DNA of 64,000 nucleotides from VAZQ01 sp963744275 (GCA_963744275.1 CAVUSX010000025.1:310001-374000); one strand, 5' to 3'. Shown: positions 8,357-18,712, counted from the stretch's first letter. Program-made: numbers and translations. Notes: generated by a model not told the origin, from the letters alone.

Positions 8357-11300
8357 ATGAAATTCACCGACATCTTCATCCGCCGTCCCGTGCTCGCCAC
8401 CGTGGTCAGCCTGATGATCCTGGTGCTCGGCCTGCGCGCCTACGGGGTGCTGCCGATCCTGCAATATCCGCGCACCGAGAACGCCATCGTCACGGTCACC
8501 ACGATCTATTACGGCGCCGATCCCGACGTGGTGTCCGGCTTCATCACCACGCCGCTGGAGAACGCCATCGCGCAGGCCAACGGCATCGACTACATGAGCT
8601 CGATCAGCCAGAGCGGCGTGAGCACGATCTCGATCTATCTGCGGCTCAACTACGATGCCGACAAGGCGCTGACCGAGATCAACACCAAGGTCAGCTCGGT
8701 CCTCAATCAGCTGCCGACCGGATCGCAGCAGCCGACCCTGACCGTCAAGGTCGGCCAGACCATCGATGCCATGTATATCGGCTTCAACAGCGACGTGCTG
8801 GCCTCCAACCAGATCACCGACTACCTGGTGCGGGTGGTGCAGCCCAAGCTGCAGGCGGTGTCCGGCGTGCAGACCGCGGAGCTGCTCGGCTCCAAGGTGT
8901 TCGCGCTGCGCGCCTGGCTCGATCCGCAGAAGCTCGCCGCCTTCGGGCTGACCTCGACCGACGTGAGCCAGGCGCTCGCCGCCAACGACTACATCTCCGG
9001 GGTCGGCAACACCAAGGGCCAGATGGTCCAGGTCAACCTGACCGCCTCGACCGGCCTGCACAGCGCCGAGGAATTCCGCAACCTGGTGATCAAGGAGAGC
9101 AACGGCGCCGCGGTGCGTCTCAAGGACATCGCCACCGTGACGCTCGGCTCCGAGGACTACGAATCCGAGGTCGGCTTCGACGGCAAGCGCGCGGTCTATA
9201 TCGGCATCCAGGTCGCCCCCTCCGCCAACCTGCTCGACGTGATCGGCGGCGTGCGCAAGGTCTTTCCCGACATCCAGACCCTGCTGCCGAGCGGGCTCAA
9301 CGGCGAGATCATCTACGATTCCACCGAGTTCGTGAACAGCTCGATCAACGAGGTGATCCGCAGCCTGAGCGAGGCGCTGGCGATCGTCACCGCGGTGGTG
9401 TTCCTGTTCCTGGGCTCGCCGCGCTCGGCCGTCATCCCGACGGTGGCGATTCCGCTGTCGCTGATCGGCACCTTCACCTTCATGCTGGCGCTCGGCTACT
9501 CGATCAATCTCCTGACCCTGCTCGCTCTGGTGCTGGCCATCGGCCTGGTGGTGGACGACGCCATCATCGTGGTCGAGAACGTCAACCGGCATCTCGAGGA
9601 CGGCATGACGCCCATGGAGGCCGCGATCCTGGCGGCGCGCGAGCTCGGCGGCCCGATCATCGCCATGACGGTGGTGCTGGTCGCCGTCTATGTGCCGATC
9701 GGATTCCAGGGCGGCTTGACCGGCGCGCTGTTCGCCGAGTTCGCGCTGACGCTGGTGGGCGCCGTCACGGTCTCCGGCATCGTGGCGCTGACGCTGTCGC
9801 CGATGCTGTGCTCGCGGCTGCTCAAGCCGCATGCCGCCGGGGAGCGCGGCTGGGAAGGCGCGGCTCACCGGCTTCATCGACCGCCGTTTCGGGCAGTTGC
9901 GCGGGAGCCTACGAGCGCCGCCTGCACGGCAGCCTCGACACCCTGCCGGTCACCCTCGTGTTCGCCGCCATCGTGCTCGGCAGCATCTACTTTCTCTACA
10001 CCAGCGCCAAGACCGAGCTCGCCCCGCAGGAGGACCAGGGCGTCATCATCACGCAATCGATCGCGGCGCCCGACGCCACCCTGCAGCAGCGCCAGCTCTA
10101 TTCGCAGCAGGTCTACAAGACCTTCGCGGCCCATCCGGAGAACGAGCACGTGTTCCAGCTCGACGTGCCGGGACAATCCATCGCCGGCATGGTGCTGCAG
10201 CCCTGGGACATGCGTGCCAAGACCACCAACCAGCTGCAGCCGGTCCTGCAGCAGGAGCTCAGCCAGATCGCCGGCGTGCGCGTGGTGGCGTTTCAGCCGC
10301 CGCCGCTGCCCGGCAGCATCGGCTTGCCGGTGCAGTTCGTGATCGGCACCACCGAGCCGTTCCAGCGCCTCAACGAGGTCGCCCAGCAGTTCCTGCAGGA
10401 AGCACTCAAGAGCGGCATGTTCATCTTCCTGGATTGCGACCTCAAGGTCGACAATCCGCAGGGCAACGTGATCATCGATCGCGACAAGACCGCGCAGCTC
10501 GGATTGAAGATGAGCGACGTGGGCGGCGCGCTTTCCTCGCTGCTGGGCGGCGGCTACGTCAACTATTTCAGCATGAGCGGGCGTTCCTACAAGGTCATTC
10601 CGCAGGTGCAGCAACGCTCTCGCCTGAACGCGCAGCAATTGCTCGACTATTACATCCGCACCGGCGACGGCACGCCGGTGCCGCTGTCCACCATCGCCAG
10701 CATCTCGACCACCACGGTGCCGGAATCGCTCAATCACTTTCAGCAGCTCAACAGCGCCACCATCCAGGGCGTGACCATGCCGGGCGTGGCGCAGGGCGAT
10801 GCGCTCGATTTCCTCAAGAACCTGTCGGCCACCACGCTGCCGCAGGGCTATTCGATCGACTACGGCGGATTGAGCCGGCAATACGTGCAGGAGACCAGCG
10901 GCTTCGTGACCACCTTCGGGTTCGCGCTGATCATCGTGTTCCTGGCGCTGGCGGCCCTGTTCGAGAGCTTCCGCGATCCGGTCATCATCCTGGTGTCGGT
11001 GCCGATGTCGATCGCCGGCGCGCTCGCGTTCGTGAGCCTCGGGGTCGGAGGCGCCTCGCTCAACATCTACACCGAGGTCGGCCTGGTCACCCTGATGGGC
11101 CTCATCAGCAAGCACGGCATCCTGATCGTCCAGTTCGCCAATCAGCTGCAGAGCGAGGGCCGCTCCAAGCGCGAGGCGATCGAGGCGGCCGCCGCCATCC
11201 GGCTGCGGCCGATCCTGATGACCACCGCCGCCATGGTGCTGGGCGTCATCCCGCTGGTGACGGCGAGCGGCGCCGGCGCGGTGTCGCGTTTCGACATGGG

Positions 11301-11445
11301 CCTGGTGATCGCGACCGGCCTCTCGATCGGGACCCTGTTCACCCTGTTCGTGGTGCCGGCGGTGTACCTGTTGATCGCGGCGGATCATTCCCGCGCCGGG
11401 CACGCGGCCGGGACGGAAGCCGCTTCGGAGCCGCAGGCGGGTTGA
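8357..11445 (+). CDS. RND multidrug efflux permease (AcrB/MexB-like), two frameshifts
   Basis: Starts at ATG 8357 (KFTDIFIRRPVLATVVSLMI). The N-terminal half is open to about 9860 and contains the TM4 motif AIGLVVDDAIIVVENVNRHL near residue 405. Two +1 shifts close together (about 9860 and 9905) flank the short piece RLTGFIDRRFGQLRG. The frame then resumes at YERRLHGSLDTLPV and continues to 11445, with second-half motifs EDQGVIITQ and LVTLMGLISKHGILIVQFAN. Corrected length is about 1,028 residues, full size for the family. This is the proton-driven engine of the NodT-adaptor-RND tripartite pump. Substrates cannot be told from sequence. The shifts sit in the cytoplasmic/periplasmic linker between the two halves. 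Confidence 0.9.
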
Positions 11446-11522
11446 CCGGCCGTCCAGCACGGCACTGACCGTTGCCGGCCTTCGCTCCACGCACAGGGCG
11501 ATCGCATATTGCAGAGCGGTGC

Positions 11523-11758
11523 GGCATTCTCCACCTCTCCCCGCGTGCGGGGAGAGGTCGGATCGCGCAGCGATCCGGGTGAGGGGGCGTTTCCGCGAGT
11601 CTGAGCGCGCGGAAGGGCCCTCATTGCGCTTCGGGCGGGCTCAAACTCGCGGAAAGACCCGCTCACCCGGCGCCCACAAGCTCAGACTCTGTGGAGAGGC
11701 CCCCTCACCCGGCGCTTCGCGCCGACCTCTCCCCGCACGCGGGGAGAGGTGGAGAATG
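11523..11758. repeat. Inverted pair of family E palindromic repeats (copies 2 and 3)
   Basis: 11523-11606 repeats the 1878-1955 unit in direct orientation with a changed inner hairpin (GGATCGCGCAGCGATCC). 11684-11758 is a full inverted copy, and 11635-11668 a partial inverted copy. The three together fill most of the 445-bp space (11446-11890) between the RND permease and the next gene, where I see no coding sequence. Confidence 0.8.
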
Positions 11759-11890
11759 GGCACCGCTCCGCGACGTGCGATTGCCCTGCCTCCACACTCC
11801 GCGCTACCCGCTACCCGCCATGTCCCACACCCATGACTCCGCGGGCCGCATGGGTTTATCCTGCCGCCCGGTGATCGAGAGGACGCGCGC

Positions 11891-12961
11891 ATGTCGGGGC
11901 CGGGCCGGAAATTTGTCGTGGCGGCAGCGATTGGGATTGCGCTGCTCGGCCCGGGGATTCCCGCCGCCGCCGCGCAAGAACCCCTCTCGTTCAAAGGCAA
12001 GACCATCACCATGCTGATCGGCGACGATCCGGGCGGCGGCACCGATATCTCGGGCCGGCTGATCGCGCTCTATCTGCACAAATATCTGCCGGGCGAGCCC
12101 GCCGTCGTGGTGCAGAACATGGTGGGGGCGAGCGGCATGGCGGCGATGAACTTCTTCGTGCATCGCACCGAGCCCAACGGCCTGACCGTGCTCATGGGCT
12201 CGATCTCGACCATCGATCCGGTCCTGTTCCGCAACGCCAATGCCCAATACGATCCCAAGACGTTCCGCTACATCGGCGGGCTGGGGCGCGGCGGCTCGGT
12301 GATTTTCGTGAGCAAGGCGGCGCAGCCGCGGCTCTACGACAAGTCGGCCAAGCCCGTGATCATCGGCTCGGTGCAATCGATGCCGCGTCCCGGCACCCAG
12401 CCGATCCTGTGGAGCATCGAATATCTGGGCTGGAACGGCGCCTGGGTCGGCGGCTATCGCGGCACCAACGAGACCATGTTCGCGCTCGACCGCGGCGAGA
12501 TCGACATGACGGCGACCGGCAACATTTTCCAGATCCAGGACCGGCTCGACCGCGGGGTGCTCAAGATCATCTATCAGACCGGCGCGCTCAAGAACGGCCG
12601 CATCGTGGGCCGGGCGGATTTCGGCGACGCCCCGCTGTTTCCCGACCTGATGAAGGGCAAGATCACCGATCCGGTCGCCCAAAAGGCCTTCGATCTCTGG
12701 ACCACGCTCAACACCGGAGACAAATGGCTGGCGCTGGCGCAAGGCACGCCCGACGCCATCCTGACGGCCTACCGGGACGCCTTCGAGAAGCTCGCCGCCG
12801 AGCCGGAGTTCCTGGAGCGGGGCGAGAAGATCAGCGAAGGCTTCACCCCGATGTCCGCGCCCGACGTGGAGCTCGTGGTGCGCACCCTCACCGACACGCC
12901 GAGCGAGGCGGTGGACTATACCAAGGCGATGATGCGCAGGCAGGGCTTGCGGATTCAATAG
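11891..12961 (+). CDS. Tripartite tricarboxylate transporter receptor (Bug/TctC) protein
   Basis: 356 residues with a Sec signal peptide (VVAAAIGIALLGPGIPAAAA, cleavage near residue 29). The mature start SFKGKTITMLIGDDPGGGTD has the glycine-rich loop in which Bug receptors hold a carboxylate ligand. VVVQNMVGASGMAAMNFFVH matches the second conserved block, and FALDRGEIDMTATG the hinge region. Such proteins bind organic acids in the periplasm. No TctA/TctB membrane genes are nearby, so it is an orphan receptor, as is usual in bug-rich genomes. Start ATG 11891 sits directly before the signal peptide. Confidence 0.88.
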   Translation: MSGPGRKFVVAAAIGIALLGPGIPAAAAQEPLSFKGKTITMLIGDDPGGGTDISGRLIALYLHKYLPGEPAVVVQNMVGASGMAAMNFFVHRTEPNGLTVLMGSISTIDPVLFRNANAQYDPKTFRYIGGLGRGGSVIFVSKAAQPRLYDKSAKPVIIGSVQSMPRPGTQPILWSIEYLGWNGAWVGGYRGTNETMFALDRGEIDMTATGNIFQIQDRLDRGVLKIIYQTGALKNGRIVGRADFGDAPLFPDLMKGKITDPVAQKAFDLWTTLNTGDKWLALAQGTPDAILTAYRDAFEKLAAEPEFLERGEKISEGFTPMSAPDVELVVRTLTDTPSEAVDYTKAMMRRQGLRIQ

Positions 12962-13196
12962 CGCATGCGGCTTGAGGCCGATGGCGGATCGGCTAGACCG
13001 CACGGCATTTTGACGGTGACCAAACTGCCTCACCCTGGACCAGCTGCGGCCCTGAAGGTGCGGCCCAGGCAGACGCCGGGCGCGGCCGGTCGAGATGCGC
13101 GGGCTTTGCCCGCTCCTGCACCATGCGGCGTGAAAATGTCTGATGTCCCGCCCGCTCGGGCGAAATCTTCATCCGGAAAGGCCGCGTCGCACAGTC

Positions 13197-14189
13197 ATGA
13201 AATTGCAGCTCAGCTTGGCCATCTCCTCCAATCCGCGGACCTGGCCGATCCTCGATGGCACCGTGCAGCCCGACGGCATCGAGCTCGTGCCCACCATCCT
13301 GCATCCCTCCGAGATGTTCTGGCGGCAGCTGCGGTTCGCGGATTTCGATGTCTCCGAGATGTCGGTCTCCTCGTTGCTGATGGTGCTTGCCGGCGGCGAC
13401 GAGCACTGGGTCGGGCTGCCGGTCTTCACCACGCGGAAGTTCTTCCACACCGAGATCATGGTGCGGCGCGATTCCGGGATCGAGAAGCCGGCCGACCTCA
13501 AGGGGCGCCGGGTCGGCGTCCCGGAATATCAGCAGACCGCCGCGCTGTGGACCCGCGGCGTGCTGCAGCACGAGTTCGGGGTGCCGGCGACCGACATGGA
13601 GTTCTGGATGGAGCGGGTGCCCACCCACAGCCATGCGGGCGCCGTCGCATTCAAGCCGCCGCCGGGGGTGACCATCCACCAGATCCCGCCGGAAAAGAGC
13701 CTCGGCTCGATGATGGCGTCGGGCGAGATCGAGGCGGTCATCCACTATCTCCAGAAGAGCAATCTGGTCGATCGCAGCACCGTCGATCTCAACAATCACC
13801 CGGACGTCAAGACCCTGTTTCCTGATCCGGCCGCCGAGGGCGTGCGCTTCTATCACAAGACCAACATCTATCCGATCAACCACGGCATGGTGGTCCGCCG
13901 CGCGCTCGCCGAGAAGCATCCCTGGGTGGCCTTGAACCTGCTCAAGGCCTTCGAGGCCGCGAACGAGATCGCCAACCAGCAGCGCATGGAGCACGTGGAC
14001 TATCATGCGGTCGCCGGCCTGATCCCGCCGCAAGCCGCCAAGGCGCTGCGCCAGCCGGTCGTTCGTCACGGCATCAAGGCCAACCGCCACACGCTCGAGA
14101 CCGCCGCGACCTATTCGGTGGAGCAGGGGCTCACCCCGCGCCTGATGAAGCTCGACGAGATCTTCGCCGCCAGCACGATGGATCAATGA
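13197..14189 (+). CDS. 4,5-dihydroxyphthalate decarboxylase (Pht5)-like PBP-fold protein
   Basis: 330 residues from ATG 13197. The protein begins straight in the fold (LQLSLAISSNPRTWPILDGT) with no signal peptide. Blocks RFADFDVSEMSVSSLLMVLA, PVFTTRKFFHTEIMVRRDSG and YPINHGMVVRR are the ones shared by Pht5-annotated proteins and NMT1/SsuA-like binding proteins. Absence of an export signal favours a cytoplasmic, possibly enzymatic role over a periplasmic receptor. A paralogue lies at 44534-45478. The stop overlaps the next gene's start (14186). The true substrate is unknown; the decarboxylase label is by family only. Confidence 0.7.
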   Translation: MKLQLSLAISSNPRTWPILDGTVQPDGIELVPTILHPSEMFWRQLRFADFDVSEMSVSSLLMVLAGGDEHWVGLPVFTTRKFFHTEIMVRRDSGIEKPADLKGRRVGVPEYQQTAALWTRGVLQHEFGVPATDMEFWMERVPTHSHAGAVAFKPPPGVTIHQIPPEKSLGSMMASGEIEAVIHYLQKSNLVDRSTVDLNNHPDVKTLFPDPAAEGVRFYHKTNIYPINHGMVVRRALAEKHPWVALNLLKAFEAANEIANQQRMEHVDYHAVAGLIPPQAAKALRQPVVRHGIKANRHTLETAATYSVEQGLTPRLMKLDEIFAASTMDQ

Positions 14190-15014
14190 TGGAAAAGAGG
14201 CGAATGGCGAGTGGCGAATGGCGAATAGGGGGTGCCGCCTCCCTGTCTATTCGCTATTCGCTATTCGCTGTTCGCCTGCTCGCAGTCTTGATCGCGGTAC
14301 CCGCGGCTGCGCAGGCTGATCCGCGCGCCGATTTTCTCGGCGGCCTCACCCGCGACTGCCGCGGCTGCGACCTGTCGGGCGAGAATTTCAAGCGCCATGA
14401 TCTTTCCGGCGCCGATCTCACCGGCGCCAATCTGCAGAAGGCGAATTTTCACGACGCCAATCTCAGCGGCGCGCATCTCGGCGGCGCCGACTTCGGCGGC
14501 GCCAATCTCAACAAGGCCGATTTGCGCCGCGCCGATCTCGCCGGCGCCAAGCTCCACGCCGCCATGCTCTATGCGGCCGATCTCGACGGCGCGCGGCTCG
14601 CGGGCGCCGATCTGACCGACGCCCTGATGGGCACCGCCCGCCTCACGCGCAGCGATCTCAGCAAGGCGATCCTGCGCAACGTCGACCTGCGCAAGGCGCG
14701 GCTCGCCGACGCCATCCTGGCGGGCGCCGACCTGTCGGGCGCGGCGCTCGATTACGCCGTCCTGCGCTCGGCCAAGCTCGACGGCGCGAGCGCTGGCGCA
14801 GGCGCGGCTGATGGGCGCGGAATGCAACGATGCGAGCCTCGTCGGCGCCGATCTCACCGATGCGGATGCCGCCGGCGCCAATTTTCGCGGCGCGAAATTC
14901 GCGCGCGCCAATCTGGCCGGGACGAGCTTCCGCAAGGCCGACCTGTACGACGCGCTGCTCGACGAGGCGATCTTCCGCGACACCATCATGCCGGACGGCA
15001 CGACGCAGCCGTGA
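14186..15014 (+). CDS. Exported pentapeptide-repeat protein, one frameshift
   Basis: After residue 60 the protein is almost entirely A(D/N)LXX pentapeptides (DLSGADLTGANLQKANFHDA onwards), which form a right-handed quadrilateral beta-helix. The frame shifts +1 near 14795, after KLDGAS, and resumes at ARLMGAECNDASLVGADLTD, ending at 15014 (about 275 residues corrected). RDCRGCDLSGENF just before the helix carries a Cys pair. The N-terminus is a hydrophobic export signal (LLAVLIAVPAAAQA) preceded by residues encoded in a tandem/inverted intergenic repeat (14200-14275). It starts 4 bp inside the previous gene. Function unknown; pentapeptide proteins act as scaffolds or DNA mimics, and export argues against the latter. 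Confidence 0.8.
14200..14275. repeat. Family D inverted repeat (GCGAATGGCGA units), inside a coding start
   Basis: Left arm of tandem GCGAATG/GCGAGTG units (14200-14228) and right arm of tandem TATTCGC units (14247-14274) form a long imperfect hairpin. Related arms are at 15012-15128, 34816-34916, 42817-42955 and 45487-45575. Here the element lies within the first 30 codons of the pentapeptide gene. Confidence 0.75.
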
Positions 15015-15128
15015 GTAGCGAGTGAGTGGTGAGTGGCGAGTAGTGAGTGGTGAGTAGGTGAGCGGTGAGGCCGAGCCTGCCTTCACTACTCACCATTCAC
15101 TATTCGCCATTCGCCATTCGCTACTCAC
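15012..15128. repeat. Family D inverted repeat (GAGTAGCGAGTG units), copy 2
   Basis: GTGAGTAGCGAGTGAGTGG-type tandem units on the left (15012-15068) face CACTACTCACCATTCACTA-type units on the right (15083-15128), giving a hairpin about 115 bp long. It separates two convergent genes and supplies the last codons of the minus-strand gene ending at 15090. Confidence 0.75.
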
Positions 15129-15885
15129 ATTGCTTCCGCTACTGCCCCTGGTATCCAGCACCTCCACCCGGGCCGAGCTCTCGAACTGGCCTTGCGTCAA
15201 TTGCGTCGCCATCTGCGGATTGAAGGCGTTCTGGCCGGGCTTGCGGAAGTAATTGATCCGCAGCGTGACCTTCCGGTTGTGCGCGGCATCCTCGAGCGCG
15301 CAGGACTGCTTGATGAACAGCGTCGCCGACCGCGCTCTCGCCCTCGGCCGGCGGCAACGCGGTGCAATCGCGCTTGGCATCGATGGCGAAGCGCGAGGCC
15401 ATGCGGCCGCCGAACAGATAGGCGTCCTCGCGCCGGCGCAAATCGGCGTCGGTGGTGTCGTCGCGATGGTCGGGGCGGGAATCGGTCACCACCCGGATGC
15501 CCTTGAGCACGCCCTTGTCGTCGAACAGGGCCGATACGATCACCGGGAAGGCGAATTCGGTGGTGCCGGCCCAGCGCGCCACCTCGCGGTCGAGGTCCTT
15601 GGCGCGCGCGATGTATTCGAGCTCGTCGTCGTACTCGAAATAGACCTCGTGCAGGCCGCCCGGCTCCGCAGCGCAGCGCGCGAAATCGCTCCAGCCGGCC
15701 AGCCGCTGGCGCGGCGGCCCGCCATTGGAGCCGCAGGCAAAGCCGCGGAACTCGTTCGGCGAGGGCTGCGCCGAGATCGGCTGGCCGAGCTCGAGGTCCC
15801 ACACCGTGGCGCGCCGCAACTCCTGCGCGCCGGCTGCGCCGGTCCAGCAGAGCAGGGCCGCTATGACATTTGCGATAGGCCGCAT
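15090..15885 (-). CDS. Exported protein of unknown function, one frameshift
   Basis: Reads from ATG 15885 with a signal peptide (ANVIAALLCWTGAAGAQE). The mature part resembles no family I can name. It has WDLELGQPISAQPSPNEFRG, CGSNGG, FARCAAEPGGLHEVYFEYDD and several Cys residues (CGSNGG, FARCA, RDCTAL, QSCALED) that could form disulfides in the periplasm. The frame shifts +1 near 15335 after AEGESAVG and resumes at TLFIKQSCALEDAAHNRKV, ending at 15090; corrected length is about 264 residues. The last ten residues (SSEWRMANSEW) are encoded by the family D repeat at 15012-15128, so the original stop was probably further upstream in the transcript. Confidence 0.65.
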
Positions 15886-15918
15886 GGCGGATGCACTCGC
15901 TCGATCGTCGCCTCGAGT

Positions 15919-16010
15919 GTAGGATGGGTTGAGCTCTTGCGAAACCCATCACCGCCGCATAACCCATCACCACCGCATGATGGGTATCGCAAGAGCTCGA
16001 CCCATCCTAC
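15919..16010. repeat. GTAG-bounded palindrome, family C (copy 1)
   Basis: Inverted pair: GTAGGATGGGTTGAGCTCTT on the left, and on the right its near complement ending AAGAGCTCGACCCATCCTAC. The inner arms are GCGAAACCCATC and GATGGGTATCGC. Other copies at 47752-47873 and 48719-48816. The GTAG foot is the hallmark of REP hairpins recognised by RAYT transposases. Confidence 0.85.
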
Positions 16011-16036
16011 GAACCTCCAGCTCATGAGGCACGTGC

Positions 16037-16579
16037 GTGTTCAACCAAGACGATCGATTCTCGTGGCGCCATCTGAATTCGCTCTCGGCTTGCTGTTCTG
16101 GCGCTCTCGGCCTGCTCGCCTTCGGCACCGCCGCGCAGGCGCAAAGCGCCGATCCGGCCGACATCGCCGCCGGCATGCGGCTGTTCCATCAGCAGGCCCA
16201 TTGCCAGGCCTGTCACGGCTGGGCCGGCGACGGCCGCAAGATGGACAACCAGATGCCGGACGGCGCCGACCTGCGCGCCAGCACGCTCGACCGGCAAACC
16301 GTGATCCAGACCATCAAATGCGGCCGGCCCGGCACCGACATGCCGGCCTTCGACAAGTTCGCCTACAGTGACGGCCGCTGCTTCGGCCTCAAGCAGGCCG
16401 ACCTCGCGGCCCGGCAATTGGACATGTTCGATCCGCCCACCACCCTGGCGCCGAACGAGGTCGGGTACCTGGCCGATTTCCTCATGGCCAAGGTGATCGG
16501 CAAGGGACCGCTCGACCACGCCAAATGCATCGAGTTCTGGGGCTCCGACGTCGAAGCCTGCAAGGAGTTTCCGAAATGA
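16037..16579 (+). CDS. Periplasmic c-type cytochrome
   Basis: 180 residues from GTG 16037, with a signal peptide (ALGLLAFGTAAQAQS). One haem-binding motif CQACHG lies near residue 57. PGTDMPAFDKFAYSDGRCFG probably holds the distal Met ligand, which suits a class I mono-haem cytochrome c. Two further Cys pairs (CGRPG...RCFG and KCIEFW...EACKEF) may form disulfides. It faces the PQQ dehydrogenase gene tail to tail, separated by a REP element, and would be its natural electron acceptor. That link is inference from position, as is common for PQQ alcohol dehydrogenases. Confidence 0.85.
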   Translation: MFNQDDRFSWRHLNSLSACCSGALGLLAFGTAAQAQSADPADIAAGMRLFHQQAHCQACHGWAGDGRKMDNQMPDGADLRASTLDRQTVIQTIKCGRPGTDMPAFDKFAYSDGRCFGLKQADLAARQLDMFDPPTTLAPNEVGYLADFLMAKVIGKGPLDHAKCIEFWGSDVEACKEFPK

Positions 16580-16596
16580 GCGCCCGCTGCGAAGCC

Positions 16597-16740
16597 GTAG
16601 GGTGGGCAAAATCGCCCGCCGTGGCCGAAGCTGGCGGGGGCGTTTGGTAGCATTTTGCCCACGCGGAGCCGCGCCGCGTGGGCATTGCGCCTAGAGTGCC
16701 GGGCGGGCGGCACGACCGATAGGCGCAATGCCCACCCTAC
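16597..16740. repeat. GTAG-bounded palindrome, family A (copy 1)
   Basis: Starts GTAGGGTGGGCAAAATCGCC and ends GGCGCAATGCCCACCCTAC. It contains inner hairpin arms TTTGCCCACGCG/CGCGTGGGCA, so two REPs face each other as a BIME. It lies between convergent cytochrome c and PQQ dehydrogenase genes. Same family as the elements flanking the RAYT gene at 21529-22058. Confidence 0.85.
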
Positions 16741-16780
16741 GGCTTTGCCCACGCGCACCGCCCGCAACGGTCTCCGCGCG

Positions 16781-18583
16781 TCAGTTCAGCGCGAACACGA
16801 ACAGATAGCTCGAGTCCAACAGGTTGTCGTATTTGATCGGATGCAGGTGCCGGCCGCTGGTCTGCACCGCCAGAAACTGCTTGGGTCCGATCGAGTAGGT
16901 CACCGGCGCGCCCTTGAGCGGCGTGCCGAGATTGAAGCGCCACAGCTCCTCGAGCGTCTCGTCGTTGTAGGCGACCACCCAGCCGTCCTGCAGTCGCGGT
17001 GAACACGACCCCGCCCGCGGTGTCGAGCGCGCCCGAGCGGATCTCGATGTCGGTGATGGCCTTGGCCAGGACCTTGTTGTTGACGGTGTCGTAGGCCGTG
17101 ATGGCGCCGTAATAGAGGTCGCTGGTGAAGGTGCGCTTCTCGCTCGCCTTGGCGTCGATGCCGCCGTTGGGCCCCTTGAACGCGACCTTGGCGCCGTTCT
17201 GCGAGAAGCAGCCTTCGGCCCCGACCCCGTAGGCGATGTGCTTGACCGGATTGTAGGCCGGCGGCTGATGGGCGACGCCGCCGTGCCAGGTCGGGCAGGT
17301 GCGCTTCATGCCGTCGCCGCGCAGCGCCGCGCCTCCGGGATATAGATCTGCACGTCGAGCTTGGGATCGTATTCGACCGGCTTGCCGGTCTTCGGGATCG
17401 AGGCCCTTGGTCCAGTTCAGGTCGTTGACGTATTGCGCGCCCTTGATGAAGCTGCCGTTGCGTGCGATCGAGCGAGTAGAAGAAGCCGTTGCGCGCCGAA
17501 ATGGCCGACCACCTTGCGGTTCTCGCCGTTGATGACGGTGTCGTAGAGCATGTGGACGCCGATCTCGTCGTAGTCCCAGCGAATCGTTGGGCGTGTACTG
17601 GAAATACCAGGCCAGCTTGCCGGTATCGATGTCGAGCGCCACCGCGGAGTTGGTGTAGAGATTGTCGCCCGGGCGCGCCTGCGGATCCATTTGCGGGATC
17701 GGATTGCCGGTGCCCCAGATGGTCAGCCTGGTGGCCGGGATCGTAGGAGCCGGTCTGCCAGATGCCGCCGCCGCCGGTCTTCCAGGCGTTGTTCTTGTCC
17801 TTCCAGGTCTCGCTGCCCGGATCGCCCGGCTTGGGCACCACGTACCAGCGCCACAGCTCGTTGCCGGTCTTGGCGTCGAGCGCCGCGAGCCAGCCGCGGG
17901 TGCGGCCGTCGCCGGCGCCGTTGGCGACGAGGACCTTGCCTTCCGCCACCAGCGGCGCGGTGAAGAACTTCTCCCTGCTGCCGAATTCGTTGGTGGTCGG
18001 CCACCTTCTTGTCCCACACGATCTCGCCGCTGTCGCGATTGATGGCGATGACGCGGCCGTCGGGGAGGTTGGCGATCACCAGGTCTTCCCACAGCGCGAT
18101 GCCGCGCGTGCGCGGCACATTGCCCTCGTGGCGCACGCCCGAATCGCTGATCCAGACGAATTCGCCCCGGTTGGGATCGCGCGCGTCGATCTTGTAGACC
18201 GTGCCCCAGCCGTCGGTGGTGTACATGAAGCCGTTGTCGATCAGCGGATTGACCTCGTTCTCCGGGCCGTTCTGGCCGATGTCCTGCATGCCGCCGAGCG
18301 CCAGCGCCCAGACCATCCGCAAGTTCTTGACGTTGTCCCGGTTGATCTGGGTGAGCTTCGAATAGCGGGTCGAGGCGTAGTCGCCGTTCATCATGAGCCA
18401 GTTCTGCGGCTCGTTCTGCGCATTGAGCAGGCGGTCCTGGTTGACGGTGAGCTTGTAGGGGGCGGCCGGTGCGGACGCCACCATGGCGGCGATCGAGACG
18501 CCCGCCAAGGCGGCGGCGCAACCGAGCGTGACCAGCTTGCGGACGCGATTGCGGCGCGAAACGAGAGGCTCAGAATTCAGCAT
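16781..18583 (-). pseudogene. PQQ-dependent alcohol dehydrogenase gene broken by about eight frameshifts
   Basis: Periplasmic quinoprotein dehydrogenase, methanol/ethanol family by its beta-propeller blades. The signal peptide (LGCAAALAGVSIAAMVASAP) leads into QNEPQNWLMMNGDYASTRYS and IDARDPNRGEFVWISDSG, with recurring blade ends such as GTVYKIDARD and GWVVAYNDETLEELWRFNLG. Frame changes fall near 17993, 17740, 17582, 17510, 17473, 17403, 17335 and 16993, yet every segment between them is conserved. All but one look like single-base insertions. The summed span (1,803 nt, about 600 residues) is normal for the family. Such even conservation suggests a poor local consensus rather than old decay, but as written it cannot be translated. 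A disulfide or Ca-site assessment is not possible across the breaks. Partner cytochrome c at 16037-16579. Confidence 0.8.
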
Positions 18584-18712
18584 GACTCAAACTCCCTAGC
18601 GGGCGCCTCTTGCGAGCGCTCCATGGCACGGACGGCGGGCCGAAAGCTTATAGGCGAAGCGCGGGCAGGGCAATGTCGTAATCCTGGCGACACTGTTGTC
18701 CGGCCTTGGCTC

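Noticed and set aside
7096..11445. A single open frame of about 1,449 codons spanning adaptor and permease
   Set aside because: Only its last part (from about 9905) is real permease sequence; the rest is an out-of-frame reading of the NodT end, the adaptor and the first half of the permease.
14200..15128. CRISPR-like look of the short tandem units
   Set aside because: Units are 6-7 bases, degenerate, and arranged as inverted arms with no spacers; no cas genes are present.
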